A program made the position numbers and the translations under genes. Positions 25,801 to 35,757 of a stretch of DNA of 64,000 bases are shown one piece after another. The stretch is from Arcuatula senhousia (taxonomy: Eukaryota; Mollusca; Bivalvia; Mytilida; Mytilidae). How positions within the stretch are numbered: the first letter of the stretch is position 1; each line of letters starts with the position of its first letter. The notes under the pieces were generated by a model, which saw only the letters and a list, made by a program, of their open reading frames with translations, had not been told where the DNA came from and did no database searches. The stretch spans positions 3,224,001-3,288,000 of the forward strand of contig OZ020304.1 in the NCBI GenBank assembly GCA_963971305.1. The letters are read 5' to 3'.

Positions 25801-27377
25801 GAAAAGTTATCGGACAGATGGACGATGTCAATAGCTCAATGAGCTAAAAATTAAGGAAAGACCCGGTTTCGTGAGGTAAAAAATGTAAACAAATGAAACC
25901 AGGTATTCACTGAAAATAATTTCCTTGTTTATGATGCTTATATCGCACGAAATTGCCCTTTCTGTATTTTGGTCATTAGAGGGTATGTGTAAAATGCAAA
26001 ACAAGAAACACAGAAATGAGAAGCATAGAAACGAGAAACAGAGAAACAAGAAACAGAGAAAAGAGAAACCAAAAGTGATATTGAAATCTTAGATTAATAT
26101 TCTTTTTTAAAATCAAAACTAACTAGAATTTATCCCCTCTTGCAATTTTAAGTTCAAGAAGTAATAATTATTTAAGTGCTCTGATAAAGAGTGATTTATG
26201 TGACAATCTAAACTACACTGTACATCTGTGACCCTTTCTAGTGCATCTTTTCCTGACTTTGACAGGTTGGAGCAAATGCCTGAAATCGGGTATAATACCA
26301 GATTTCAGGGATAGCAGACTTTCTTATGAATTTAAAGCTTATTTAATGAATAAAAAACTTTCTTTTTTATCACAATGCATATAAAAGATCACCCTCAAAC
26401 CAATCCTTAAGAAATTAAAATAATTTAAATTCAAATTTAGACTTTGATTCCTTTTATCATTTCCTTTTGTGTAAATTGACTCATTGGACATTCAATTTGT
26501 TTTCAAAGAACTTGACATAATCCCTTTTAACTTGGTCACATGCCAGTCATATCATCAAAGGAGAGTGAGTTGTGCTCAAGTCACACCTGGTTGCACACAT
26601 GTTGACCATTCAATTAAAGGTCAGGTAATACAATAGAAAAAGCTTTGTCACTGCAGAGGCATTTAACAAGACATCATATTAATTTGAAAGATGCAAAAAC
26701 ATATAGCTATGATATCACTTCTTCTGAATGATATATTTAGAAAATGCCTTTATCATTGAAGTCAGAAAAATTGATTCTAAGCTTGGTATACCCGATTTCA
26801 GGGATCACAGTATACCTGATTTCAAGGACTATCCCTGAAATCAGGGATTATACCCAATTTGGGCATTTGCTCCAACCTGTTTGATGGCCTTTTCGTTGAT
26901 TGACAAATATGAGGGTGTTGATGGGGTTTTAAAAAAAAGTTAAAACCATATTATAATATATGCTTTAGAAAAGAGAATAGTGCCACTTAGAAATTAAAAT
27001 ATCTGGTTTCTTTGTTTTTTGTTTCTCGTTCCTATGTTTCTTGTTTTGCATTTTACACATACAGTACCCGTAATAAGACGACTTTGAGCAAAACATTTTT
27101 TAATCAGGGTAGTTGAGACATAGTGATACTGAGATTACTCTAAAAATAATTTAAGTTAAACTGTGTAGACAAAGTCATGAAGGTGGCAATGACATAAAGT
27201 CTTTTACTAAAGATCTACAAAAAAATCAAGAACAATAATACCAAAGTCTCTACATTTAAATGAACATTTTACATTTTCCTTGTTTTTGATTTCTTCATTA
27301 AATCTGATAACATCTGAAAAATCTGGAGCAGGAATTCGTTGTTTGTAGCGTTTGAATTCTGTTTTAAAATTGTCCAT
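16896..27377 (-). CDS. ALKBH1: ALKBH1, nucleic-acid dioxygenase (six exons)
   Basis: Exons, minus strand: 27377-27273, 20569-20464, 19633-19471, 19013-18956, 18377-18184 and 17526-16896. All junctions are GT/AG with consistent phase, giving 418 codons (human about 389). AlkB-family Fe(II)/2-oxoglutarate dioxygenase; known family roles are demethylation of tRNA and DNA in nucleus and mitochondria. Diagnostic segments: [18 protein letters not shown] (exon 1), [61 protein letters not shown] and [20 protein letters not shown]. Iron ligands fall at H193, D195 and H249; the RININVRQV motif near 388-394 supplies 2-oxoglutarate arginines (family RxNxTxR, here N for T). About 88 extra Ser/Glu/Cys-rich residues separate H249 from that motif compared with human. 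Intron 1 is 6.7 kb and full of transposons. The exon 1 donor (AAT|GTAAAA) is the least certain boundary. Confidence 0.93.
20570..20785. other. ALKBH1 intron 1, 3' part before the first repeat
   Basis: The exon 2 acceptor TTTTATTTTAG is at its left edge on the minus strand. Nothing else recognised. Confidence 0.5.
20786..21382 (+). mobile_element. Tandem-repeat element, ~165-bp unit x3
   Basis: Termini ATACCCTGCCAC and GTGGCGGGGTAT form an inverted pair, and the left one also folds on itself (CCTGCCAC/GTGGCAGG). A GTCCGTCCGTCCG simple repeat is near the left end. Three units each carry CCGACCAATAACTTGAAAAC, AAAATACAGGTCAAG and TAGGCCACTTTGAAAAATCA. In ALKBH1 intron 1. Confidence 0.75.
21515..22743 (+). 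mobile_element. Tandem-repeat element with hairpin ends, ~165-bp unit x5
   Basis: Left hairpin TGTGAGC-AGCA-GCTCACA then ATACCCCCGG; right hairpin CCCCC...GGGGGGTATA with GGACGCACGGAC inside it. Units share CCCAAAAATCATTCTGA, GTGCACATCTACATTATG and GGGTTTAGGAGGAGTTGCGG. The first unit is split by the MITE at 21722-22009. Its end hairpins resemble those at 14.7 kb and 34.9 kb. Confidence 0.75.
21722..22009. mobile_element. 288-bp hAT-like MITE nested in a tandem-repeat unit
   Basis: Ends CAGGGTTCCCAC and GTGGGAACCCTG are perfect 12-bp inverted repeats. TATGGG flanks both sides (21716-21721 and 22010-22015), and the other repeat units show the uninterrupted site GCTATGGGAAACCC. The interior has repeated TTTTCAAGG / CCAGGACTTTTC motifs. 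The open frame across it is not a gene. Confidence 0.85.
22823..23737 (+). mobile_element. Penelope-like element copy 2, 5'-truncated
   Basis: Begins within the RT domain (TGGTGGACGTGTTTTTCAGC, equal to position 2065 in copy 1) and runs to the same 3' end, GGTACACCTTTGCTTCT. Nearly identical to copy 1, so both are fairly recent. The abrupt 5' start is typical of incomplete target-primed reverse transcription. It lies in ALKBH1 intron 1, in the opposite direction to the gene. Confidence 0.9.
22857..23453 (+). pseudogene. C-terminal part of Penelope-like RT (5'-truncated, frame intact)
   Basis: About 198 uninterrupted codons from motif B ([13 protein letters not shown]) through catalytic YIDDV to the terminal [12 protein letters not shown]. 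Unlike copy 1 it lacks the 8-base insertion, so the join [11 protein letters not shown]...YPKELE is in frame. It lacks the endonuclease, the RT fingers and motif A, so it is dead by truncation, not by mutation. Confidence 0.85.
23758..24110 (-). mobile_element. MITE family 'CATACATGT', copy 2 (inverted)
   Basis: The reverse complement follows copy 1 (13703-14126): CTGGAGATTGGA near one end, TTTTCAATGCT, GGTCAATTATGACAATAA and TTTTATGACTGAAC in the same order. Terminal repeats CATACATGT/ACATGTATG. The 6-bp sequence CTTTCA lies directly outside both ends (23752-23757, 24111-24116). Confidence 0.85.
24214..25850 (+). mobile_element. Hairpin-ended tandem-repeat element, copy D (interrupted)
   Basis: Starts ACAAGAGGCTCCCAGGAGCC. 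The core is degenerate, and the right end (CAATAGCTCAATGAGCTAAAA) has decayed. It is split by an insert at about 24748-25643: the family text ...CTAAAAACTA resumes at TGGTCTGACCCCCATGTTC. Confidence 0.65.
24748..25643. mobile_element. Insertion with GGGTCTG/CAGACCC ends
   Basis: Short inverted ends GGGTCTG and CAGACCC enclose about 0.9 kb that interrupts copy D. Subterminal motifs GACCGA and CAATCGGACAA occur near both ends in mirrored form. Possibly a hAT-type non-autonomous element; the target duplication is unclear. No ORF with a known domain. Confidence 0.5.
25983..27062. mobile_element. DNA transposon remnant with perfect 28-bp inverted ends
   Basis: GTATGTGTAAAATGCAAAAC plus eight more bases at 25983-26010 is the exact reverse complement of 27035-27062. 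Just inside both ends are AGAAAC/GTTTCT-rich stretches (26010-26070, 27004-27030). TA at each tip could be the target site. A second element (26263-26879) is nested within, leaving about 460 bp of this one. It lies in ALKBH1 intron 1, only 210 bp from the end of exon 1. Confidence 0.8.
26263..26879. mobile_element. Nested 617-bp inverted-repeat element with 5-bp duplication
   Basis: CAGGTTGGAGCAAATGCC and GGCATTTGCTCCAACCTG are perfect 18-bp ends; the pairing continues imperfectly to about 47 bp (GGGTATAAT, GATTTCAGGGAT). TTTGA is repeated directly outside (26258-26262, 26880-26884). The TGATTTCAGGGAT motif recurs near both ends. No ORF. Confidence 0.85.
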
Positions 27378-27785
27378 TAGTTTACATTAAAGTGTTCATC
27401 AGAAGAAAAATATATTTTGTAGAATTTTTAAGAACAAGGTCGATGAATTATCATTATTGCTACTTGTATTGAAGAAGTAGTTTATGTTCAAATGAAATTA
27501 TGTTCAATATTTCAAGTGAGGATTTGATCAAGAAGTTTTACATCCTAAATTATTTAATAAATTTGTAAAGCAGCACTATACTTCAAAAAACGAAAGTTCA
27601 TCGAAAACGAAAGTACACCAGTTGTTGGTGTCAATAATGAGCATCCAATAATCAAATGCTTTTGTCATGAAGAAACCAAACATTATTTATGTGATGAATT
27701 TGCCATGGACCGCAAATAAAGGTATTTGTTAACACACCATAAGTGCATCACTTTTATTCAATTGCAATAATATGTTTTCTTTATC
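27378..27785. other. ALKBH1 5' flank, expected shared promoter side of SLIRP
   Basis: In vertebrates SLIRP starts just beyond the ALKBH1 start. No SLIRP first exon was recognised here. Confidence 0.4.
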
Positions 27786-27991
27786 TGATAATCCTACCCG
27801 TGGTCACCCTTAATATAAACTTCAAAAGAAGAGATGTATCACGACTCAACGTTTGAACTCTTTTTCATTACGTGAAGTAGACAAATGGAACAACCTTTCC
27901 AGAAAAACTGTATCTGCAACATCTGTCAACACATTTAAAAGCCATCTAAACGAAGAAAATTGGAACACAAGAAAATTCAATCCATCATAGC
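27786..27991 (+). pseudogene. LINE reverse transcriptase C-terminal fragment (CR1/Jockey-like)
   Basis: One frame reads DNPTRGHP, an in-frame TAA, then YKLQKKRCITTQRLNSFS, LREVDKWNNLSRK and TVSATSVNTFKSHLNEENW before a stop at 27991. TRGH, W-N-L and the S-VNTFK-L-W ending are the usual C-terminal end of CR1/Jockey-type LINE ORF2 proteins. 5'-truncated, with one premature stop. The tail runs to about 28080. Confidence 0.75.
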
Positions 27992-28165
27992 GTGCAACCC
28001 ACAAAAGTTATTGTATACTAACCTTAATGAGAGGCGGCTACAGAAGTCTTATGACTTAAATTTTTTGCCGCACAGATCCAGTAAGATTCCAGTAAGATCA
28101 TTACTGATCAAACACTCACAGTCACACTGGCCCTGAGTCTGTTTAACTGGGGCACAACCACAGAG

Positions 28166-28291
28166 GCTTGCTCCTGGCCATTTCCCATGATTTGGGGTCG
28201 AGAGTCTAAGTGCCAACAGCACATGATTTTTCTAGCTGGTAGCACTTTGACTCTTGACCCCAAATGCCGGGAGCAAGCCCCTGTTCGGGGC
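28166..28291. repeat. Fold-back (inverted repeat) element
   Basis: GGCTTGCTCCTGGC...GGGGTCGAGAGTCTAAGTGC on the left pairs with GCACTTTGACTCTTGACCCC...CCGGGAGCAAGCC on the right, with a loop of about 15 bases after GCTGGTAGC/GCCAACAGC. Arms of about 45 bp. Open frames on both strands here are by-products. Confidence 0.65.
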
Positions 28292-29100
28292 TTGTAATCT
28301 TGAAATACATGTATTTGTAGGCATCTTGCTTTTGATGTCCTGCTTAATCCTACCTCTTGTTTGCAGAACCTTTAAAGACCCAGGAAACATATGTCTTCCA
28401 TGCAAGACTGTCATTCTAGTTTTTAATTCAAAGCATTGTCCAGCCTTCATGTATTTCTTGATTTTTTTCCATGGATTGGCATCTTGTCTTTTATTTCGAA
28501 TTCCACCATACCACCCCCCCCTTAAAAATCTAATGGCCACTCCCTAATACCCCTTCACATATACACCACATAGATTATATTATGAAAAAAACTTAAGGTT
28601 CATGCTTTCACTTTGAATAAAATGGTCGATTTTTGACCGATTTTTCTAGTCTATGTACAACTTAAACGACACATAGAAACAGAAAATAAAGTGTAGCAGC
28701 GCCTAGATATAAAAATCGCCGATCATTTTCCCTTCCAGTTTACAAGATTTCTTTTGTTGTTTTCTCTATTCATTTTCTTTCCGTTCAAGTTGTCTAATAA
28801 ATAAAGCATGAATTACCCTTAAATAACCTTCCATGAAACCGATTGTGAGTAGATTTAATAACACCAATAATGAAATAACCTTGCACGTGGAGGCCAAATG
28901 ACAGGGCATTGTTGATATTTTGCTATATTTGGGTGAACTGAAAAACGCAAAGAAAATGCCCCAGCAAAACGGATCGAGTGTACACGTACAAAATACTAAA
29001 AGTTTATGCAAAAAATATTTATCTAGACGCTGCTACGCAATTGAATGTGTAGTTTAGGCTCCACATAGATTGAAAAAAGACGTAAAATGTCGGTCATTTT
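28292..29100. other. Unassigned sequence
   Basis: No exon or element end recognised; specifically searched for a SLIRP first exon without success. Confidence 0.35.
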
Positions 29101-29108
29101 TCCGAAGT

Positions 29109-29803
29109 GTAAAGATGAACCTTAATATATGTTATAACCAAATGAAAAATTTAAGTGTTAATCAATTTATAAAACAAGTGAAAGATACGCTACTGAATAG
29201 TTTTCAACAATTTTGGAAAGAATATAGAAATATGATTGCAAACTCTGAGCAAGGGAAACTTTATACATATTTTTCATTAAATGCCATGTTGATATTGCTA
29301 TATTTGTAATTATAAACTGTTTATGGACATTTTTTGCTTATTCTTTGTGCTATAACTATTTAATGTAAATGTGTTTATGCAAATAAATATTGTCTATTGT
29401 CTATTTAAAACTACATTTGGATTTGAAAAATACTTACATTTAAAAGATTTTAGATTTCGTCAAGCTTTATGCAAGATCAGAATAAGTGCACATCCCTTAA
29501 GGATAGAGACAGATAGATACTCAAAAAATTATATTGAAAGATCATTAAAAAAAATGTCAATATTGTACTATGAATAAAACAGAGGACGAATTACATTTTA
29601 TTATTGAATGTCCATTATATGCTGAATTTAGAGATATTTTTTCAAATAATATTTTACATCATTGCAAAAACTATAATAATTTACAAAACAGTTTAAAATT
29701 TAATTTGATTTTCATACAAAAAGATTTAGATTTGCTCAGAGAGTTTGAAAATTATGTATATCAAAGTCTTCAATTAAGAAGAACATCAAATATTGTTGCA
29801 TAA
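29109..29803 (+). pseudogene. LINE ORF C-terminal remnant with zinc knuckle, split by an insertion
   Basis: Part 1 (29109-29276) reads NQMKNLSVNQFIKQVKDT and FWKEYRNMIANSEQGKLYTY. About 125 bp then intervene. Part 2 (29403-29530) reads FKTTFGFEKYLHLKDFRFRQ and ISAHPLRIETDRY. After a frameshift near 29550, KKCQYCTMNKTEDELHFIIE-CP ends at the stop at 29803. The C-x2-C...H-x4-C pattern and the SAHPLRIETDRY box are the C-terminal zinc-knuckle end common in mollusc LINE ORF2 proteins. Two breaks plus truncation. Confidence 0.7.
29278..29402 (+). mobile_element. Short LINE/SINE 3' tail inserted in the LINE remnant
   Basis: Interrupts the frame between YTYFSL and FKTTFGFEKY. It ends AATAAATATTGTCTATTGTC TATT, a polyadenylation-like signal followed by a tandem TGTCTAT tail typical of non-LTR retrotransposon 3' ends. 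Confidence 0.5.
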
Positions 29804-29946
29804 CTTTATGTCACTTGCTTATAGCAAGATCTGATTTATTTGATCAATAATAATGTTCTCATAATAAATACATGCATATTTCATACTGTATCACATTATG
29901 TATTACTTGGCTCTGCCCTTGTCAGATCATCAAATTGTTGTTATTA

Positions 29947-31384
29947 TGTCTCCCCTTCCCAGAAGGGGGAGACATATTGTTTTTGTGTCAGTTCTTCTTC
30001 TTCTTCTTCTTCTTCTTCTCAAACAAAGCGTGTCCGGGCCATAACTTTTTTATCTTTTGAGATAGGGCTTTGATATTTGGCATGTAGATGTATCACCACG
30101 AGACGATGTGTCACGTACCAGAATGACCTTCATATGACCTTGTCCTTTGACCTCAAGGTCAAATTAATGCTAATTTTACATGCAAAGTGTGTCCGGGTCA
30201 TAACTTTGTTATCCTTTGATATAGGGCTTTGATATTTGGCATATGGATGTATCAGCATAAGACGATATGTCACGTACCAGAATGACCTTCATATGACCTT
30301 GACCTTTGACCTCAAGGTGAAATTAATGCTAATTTTACATGCAAAGTGTGTCCGGGTCATAACTTTTTTTGTTTTTTGACATAGGGCTTTAATATTTGAC
30401 ATGTGGATGTATCACCATGAGACAATGTGTCCTGTACCAAAATGACCTTGACTTTTGACCTGAAGGTCAACTTATGCTAATTTTATAGCCAAAGTATGTC
30501 AGGGCCATATTTTTTTGTTCTTTGACATAGGGCTTTGATATTAGTAATGTAGATGTATCATCATGAGACGATGTGTCGTGTACCAAAATGACCTTCATAT
30601 GACCATGACCTTTGACCTAAATGTCAAATTAATGGTAATTTTAATGCAAAGCAAGTAAGGGTCATAACTTTTTTGTTCTTTCACATAGGGCTTTAATATT
30701 TGACATGTGGATGTATCACCATGAGATAATGTGTCGTGTATCAGAATGACCTTCATATGACCTTGACCTTTTACCTCAAGATCAAATAAATGCTAATTTT
30801 ACATGTAAAACATGTCTGGGCCATATTTTTTTTTCTTTGACATAGGGCTTTAATATTTGACATGTAGATATATCACCCTAAGAAGATGTGCCAGAATGAC
30901 CTTCACATATGATCTTTACCTTTGACCTAATGTCAAATTTATGATAATTTTATGTGCAAAGTGTGTCCTGGTCATAACATTTCATCCTTTGATATAGGGC
31001 TTTGATATTTGGCATGTGTGGATGTTTCACCATGAGAAGATGTAATGCAGACCAGAATGACTTTCATATGAGCTTGACCTTTGACCTCAAGATCCAATAA
31101 ATGCTAATTTTACTATTTTATTAACATGATGGTGTGTCATCATGGGAACAATGTATCACCAACCTTAATGACCTTGACCTGTGACTTCAAGGTCAAATAA
31201 ATGCTAATTTTACATGCAAAACCTTCCAGACCAATACTTATTTATCCTTTGACATAGGGCTTTAGAATGTAGATGTACTATCAATTCTGAAGCAATTTTT
31301 TGTACAATGTATGTCATTGTGACTTTGACTTCTGACCTAAAGGTTGAAATTATGTTATTTTGGCAAATTTAGGAAGGGGAGACA
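29947..31384 (+). mobile_element. Tandem-repeat element, ~175-bp unit x about 8
   Basis: Termini TGTCTCCCCTTCC and GGAAGGGGAGACA are inverted repeats, and the left end also folds (TCTCCCC...GGGGGAGA). A (TTC)n microsatellite lies at 29995-30019. Units share GGGTCATAACTTTGTTATCC, GATATAGGGCTTTGATATTT, GATGTATCACCATGAGACGA and CCTTGACCTTTGACCTCAAG. Same layout as the other such elements, but unrelated sequence. Confidence 0.8.
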
Positions 31385-31399
31385 TCCCTTTTAGTGTGC

Positions 31400-31540
31400 T
31401 AAAACAGTTTTTCCTAGATAATAAATCTGTTATAATGTTATTTACTGTCACAAATTGTCATAATCACTTATATGTAATTGTATGCTCTATTATAGGGCCC
31501 TTAAATGGAATAAAGCTATTTCTATTTCTATACGATATTC
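31400..31540 (+). mobile_element. Probable retroposon 3' tail
   Basis: CTATTATAGGGCCCTTAAATGG AATAAAG followed by TATTTCTATTTCTATA has the shape of a LINE 3' end (AATAAA plus short tandem tail). No coding part is attached. Confidence 0.4.
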
Positions 31541-32279
31541 CCTTACGAGTTCTTACAATTTTCATATGTCCAAAAAAATGAAACATCCTTATTTAACTTT
31601 CACGAGTTTAGATGATTTCACAAGAGTTTGTAAGACTTGTTTACATGTAGCTGAGAGTAAATTGTGAGTAGTTTGCAAGTCTTTCATATGTGTGAAGGAG
31701 GTAAAACTACCCCACACCGTGTTACCATATATCAAAATCTGATTGATATCTTTAAAACCCCATTTATGGTACACTATATATAAATAACACAAAAAAGGTC
31801 TTCTCCATAGAGGCCAGTAACTAGAAATCTTCTTATTGTAGAGTTACAATTTAAGAATATTGATTGGTTCTTCTTCAAAAAGACATACAACATGCTACAT
31901 AATAAGGACAAAATTTGTTAAAAAGTCTGTATGATAGAAGAACCTTGATGAAATTAATTCATATGGTCATGATTGATGGTGGTAAATCTAAACATTGAAA
32001 TAGTATTTTTGTTGCAAATGTTTCTAGTTGACCAATGTTGATATTAGTAGACTATAGTATCTGATATTATTAATCAAAATTACACCAAAGTTACATTTAA
32101 TAACTTTTAATTGGCCAGACAGACATATTCAAGTCTCATCTGAGGTGTTCTACCCAAAAGATTAAAAATGTCAAACACTATATGAATAGCTTTGAACAAT
32201 CATGAGAGATTCATGACAACAAAACATATTTAAATGAGCAGATCTGACATAATTTATAAATATATGTTATTCATTTCAG
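31541..32279. other. Presumed SLIRP upstream intron
   Basis: Unassigned sequence ending in the acceptor TTCATTTCAG. A single base carried over from a missing first exon would complete the first codon of the next exon. Confidence 0.4.
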
Positions 32280-33735
32280 AAGTTATAACGAAGCATTTTT
32301 CACAGTTTGGCAAGGTAGATCATATTTCACATCAAAGGGTATGTACATTTACGGTAAATGAAAAATTATGTGATGGAGCGTCACATTTGAAATTGCTCCG
32401 CAGTTGTTCTTGTTACTTAAAAAAAATGTTCCAAAGACATGATGTGATTGCAGACAAACACAGAATTTCTATCTTTATCTCGGATAAGTACTATCATAGA
32501 GTTGTCTGGCAAGTGGAAACAACTACATTTTTTAAGAATGACCTGTTATAAATTTTTGCTATATTGAACCATAAAAGCAAGTTGTAATGATGCACAAAAT
32601 TGAATAATCTGTTGATTAAATTAAAGCTTATCCCAGTCACATGAAATTTAATGTGTATATTCTATACTAGTTAAGTAAATATCCCTGTAAGTTATATTTA
32701 CATTATTTTCCAGATCAAGGAGACTGGATTTTACCAACAATATTGTTTTGTTAAAATGGCAACACGAGAAGGATTCAATAAAGTATTGAGCTGTGATAAA
32801 CATGTCATAGACCATATGAAATTAATTGTTGATGCAGGTAAAATTTGTGTGGGCTCTTTAGGGGGAGGTTATCAGTTTTGCTTATATCCATCAGAAACTG
32901 GTTTTTGTCTCGCCTGCGAAGACTTTGATTTTCCGGTTGAGTGACTTTGATTATTTTTATTGCATATATTTGCAATGTTGAAGTTCTATAAACATCTTTT
33001 GATCTCAGAAACTGAAAATCCATGTAAATTCAAAATATAGTGGAAGTAAAAAAGAATAATTGTTTCTGATGGTGCCGGCAGGCGAGACGTACTTTAGTGT
33101 TAACTCTTGTTAGATAATTTTTCTCAATTATGTAAAATTTCATGAAACTTTCACAGGCTGAAGCTAACAAATAAAGTAACATTCAGTCATCTCTGAACTG
33201 TCATGCTGAAATATACTAAATGAAATTCATTTGCATGTTTGCCTGAGCCTTGTTCTTTCAGAGCATTTGTTCTCATGTAAACTATTGTTTTTGTGTTTGT
33301 CCTCATGATTTACTGTTGTAAAGTCCTGTAGGTCTGATAAACCAAAAAACATGAAATGAAAGAATCTTTCTGTGTGATCACAAGTTCATAAAATGGCATT
33401 GATCTTATTCATATTTGTCCTCAAATATTAATTCATTGTCCTGAAGATCATAAAAGATGTTACAAATAGAACAAAACACATTTTTGTAAAAAAAAAAAGA
33501 AGTTATCATAAGATTTCAAATTTGCATGATTCATTTTAATACTGTAACAATGTATTTTAAAGAAGAAGAAAAAACAAATATATCTCTTTTATATCTTATA
33601 GGGTATAAAACTATTTTCGAACAACTGGGAATCTTTATTCTACATTTTGTTTTAAATATGTTTAACACTTAACTATATTTTTTGTGATTTTCAGATAAAA
33701 AGAAAACTGAATTAATGGAGTCGGATCACAGTTAA
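32280..33735 (+). CDS. SLIRP: SLIRP-like RRM protein (three 3' exons; 5' exon not found)
   Basis: Exons 32280-32338, 32714-32837 and 33695-33735, with GT/AG junctions and matching phases. The spliced reading is VITKHFSQFGKVDHISHQRI, KETGFYQQYCFVKMATREGF, NKVLSCDKHVIDHMKLIVDA and DKKKTELMESDHS, then stop. Spacing matches human SLIRP: the HF-QFG-V helix, eight residues to KETGF, the RNP1 strand, F/L-N-L and HIIDG-like HVIDHMK. SLIRP is a small mitochondrial RNA-binding protein that works with LRPPRC to stabilise mitochondrial mRNAs. RNP1 is much diverged (YQQYCFVKM). Position next to ALKBH1 supports the call, since they are head-to-head neighbours in vertebrates. A polyadenylation signal (AATAAA) lies near 33935. 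Confidence 0.72.
32895..33095. mobile_element. MITE with GTCTCGCCTG ends, copy 1
   Basis: TTTTTGTCTCGCCTG at the left and CAGGCGAGAC GTACTTTAGTGTT at the right form inverted ends. The same pair bounds 62848-63035. Lies in the SLIRP last intron. Confidence 0.6.
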
Positions 33736-34875
33736 AATACTGAAACAACTTAAGATATTAAAGCAGCCATGCTGACTCAGTGTTGTTTGGCAGATAGGCC
33801 AACATTCTGACTTAGGATTGATAATACAGATTCATGGTTTAAACAAGAACAAATATGAATACATCAAACATTACTATCCATTTGTCTAACCATTTGTATG
33901 ATGGTGTTGTTATTGTTTGTTGTTTTTTCTTAAATAAATACATTGTTATACAATAACTATGCAACACTTTTCCAGGATTAATGAATCTTTTGTTGTCACA
34001 TAACATGAGATGAAAAATAATAATGATACAAAGATATTAATGAGATACAGAATAAATGTATACCACACAACATTTATGTATCAAACTTTTAGAAAGCTCC
34101 TTGAGGGTGGCTTCATTAACACATCAGATATCTTGGGAAGGATTTTGACCTAACCAATTGGATGCTATGAATACATGTATGTAAAAAAATAACCTGTATA
34201 TAATGAAAAGTTTTTGACAAATGTGACAATTATCATTTTCATAATGTTAATTTCCTGAATACCTTTATAGCCCGGGAAACTGCCCACTCACTATTGGGAA
34301 AACTACAAATTCGTAATAATTTACCCTGAAGATATACCGGAGAGGGATAAAATTTCTTCCTGCACATCTCCATACAATGTTATTCCTGCAAGTAAAGTTT
34401 CATAAAAAGTCCATGGTGCAGTTAAGTTGCTATTGTATTTTTTATTCTCTTGCCCAAGGAGAATATGATACAACAACAAATAAATCCCATAATACTGAAG
34501 TCTAATTATCTCCCCTTTTTTTCTTTATTAAAACTATCAAAAGGTCAAAGTAAAAGTTTGTTAACCGGCCTTTTCTGTTGTAATCCAACTTGTTTTCCAG
34601 AATTTTGCAAAATAAATCATTTGAAATATAGAATTAGGGTTATGAAGAATAGTGAAAATAAATGGGGAACATTAAAATGTGAAATAAAGTAGTCGTGAAA
34701 ATAAGTTGGCTTACAGTACATGTAGTTCCAGTGATATGGAGGTGCTCATTTAACTTTAAAATAGCTATAAAATGCTTATTACCAAAGAGCTGTGGAATAA
34801 ATGTACGAGGCAAAATCTACTTACTGGTAAGTCAGTGGAAACAAACATTGAAACATCTCATTATGAAAGAATCCT
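33736..34875. other. SLIRP 3' region and unassigned spacer
   Basis: Contains the likely SLIRP 3' UTR up to about 33960 (AATAAATACATTG). Nothing else recognised. Confidence 0.4.
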
Positions 34876-35757
34876 AGTGAGCACGCTCACATACCCCACG
34901 CATTCTGCTTTTGGACTATAAAAATTTACCTTGAGCTCGTAAACTTTTGCAAATTAAAAATTTGTGATAAAAAAGACAGTTACATATGTTATACTTCTTG
35001 CATACCAAGTTTCATCAAATTCTGTTCAGTAGTTAAAGTGAATTTGCTTTCACAATCTGTAATAAAGATTTTCTTAAAATTCCACAACTCCCACAAAAAT
35101 TTGCAGACCAAAAATTCCTGGTAACATGCACAACTACATATGGGTTACTTCTTGCATACCAAGTTTCATCAAATTCTGTTCAGTAGTTTAAGAGGAGTTG
35201 CGTTCACAAACTAAAATCAGGATTTTCTGCAAATTTCCAAGTCCAAAGGGCCAAAACTCCAACAAAAATTTGTGGATAAAAAAATTCCTGGTAACATGCA
35301 CAAATACCTATGGTGTACTTCTTTCATTAAATTCTGCTCACTAGTTTAAGAGGAGTTTAGGATTTTCTGCAAATACTTAAGTCCAAAGGGCAATAACTTT
35401 TTTAAATTTGCGAATTGAAAATTCCTGGTAACATGCACAATTACATGTTCATATGGTGCACTTCTTGCATACCAAGTTTATTACATTCTGTTCAGTAGTT
35501 TAAAAGGAGTTGCATTCACAAACTAACATCAGGATTTTCAGCAAATTTCTAAGTCCCAAGGCCCATAACTCCCACAAAAATTTCCAGATAAAAAATTTCT
35601 GGTAATTTACACAACTACATATGGTGTACTTCTTGCATACCAAGTTTCATTAAATTCTGTCCAGTAGTTTGAGAGGAGTTGCGTTCACAATTTTTTTTTA
35701 CAGACGGACCAGTCAAAAACATTATACCCTTTGCAACTTTGTTGTGTGGGGTTTTAT
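34876..35757 (+). mobile_element. Tandem-repeat element, ~165-bp unit x about 5
   Basis: Left hairpin GTGAGCACGCTCAC then ATACCCCACG; right side CAGACGGACC, ATTATACCCTTTG and GTGTGGGGTTTTAT. Units carry CTTCTTGCATACCAAGTTTC, AAATTCTGTTCAGTAGTTTA and AAAGGGCCATAACTCC-like text. Related in its end hairpins to 14.7 and 21.5 kb. Confidence 0.7.

Noticed and set aside
28232..28547. Overlapping ORFs of about 100 codons on both strands
   Set aside because: They start in the fold-back element and show no domain or splice context.
32234..32551. 105-codon ORF as a single-exon gene
   Set aside because: Only its middle (32280-32338) is an exon; the donor GTATGT and the next exon KETGF fit SLIRP, while the rest is intron.
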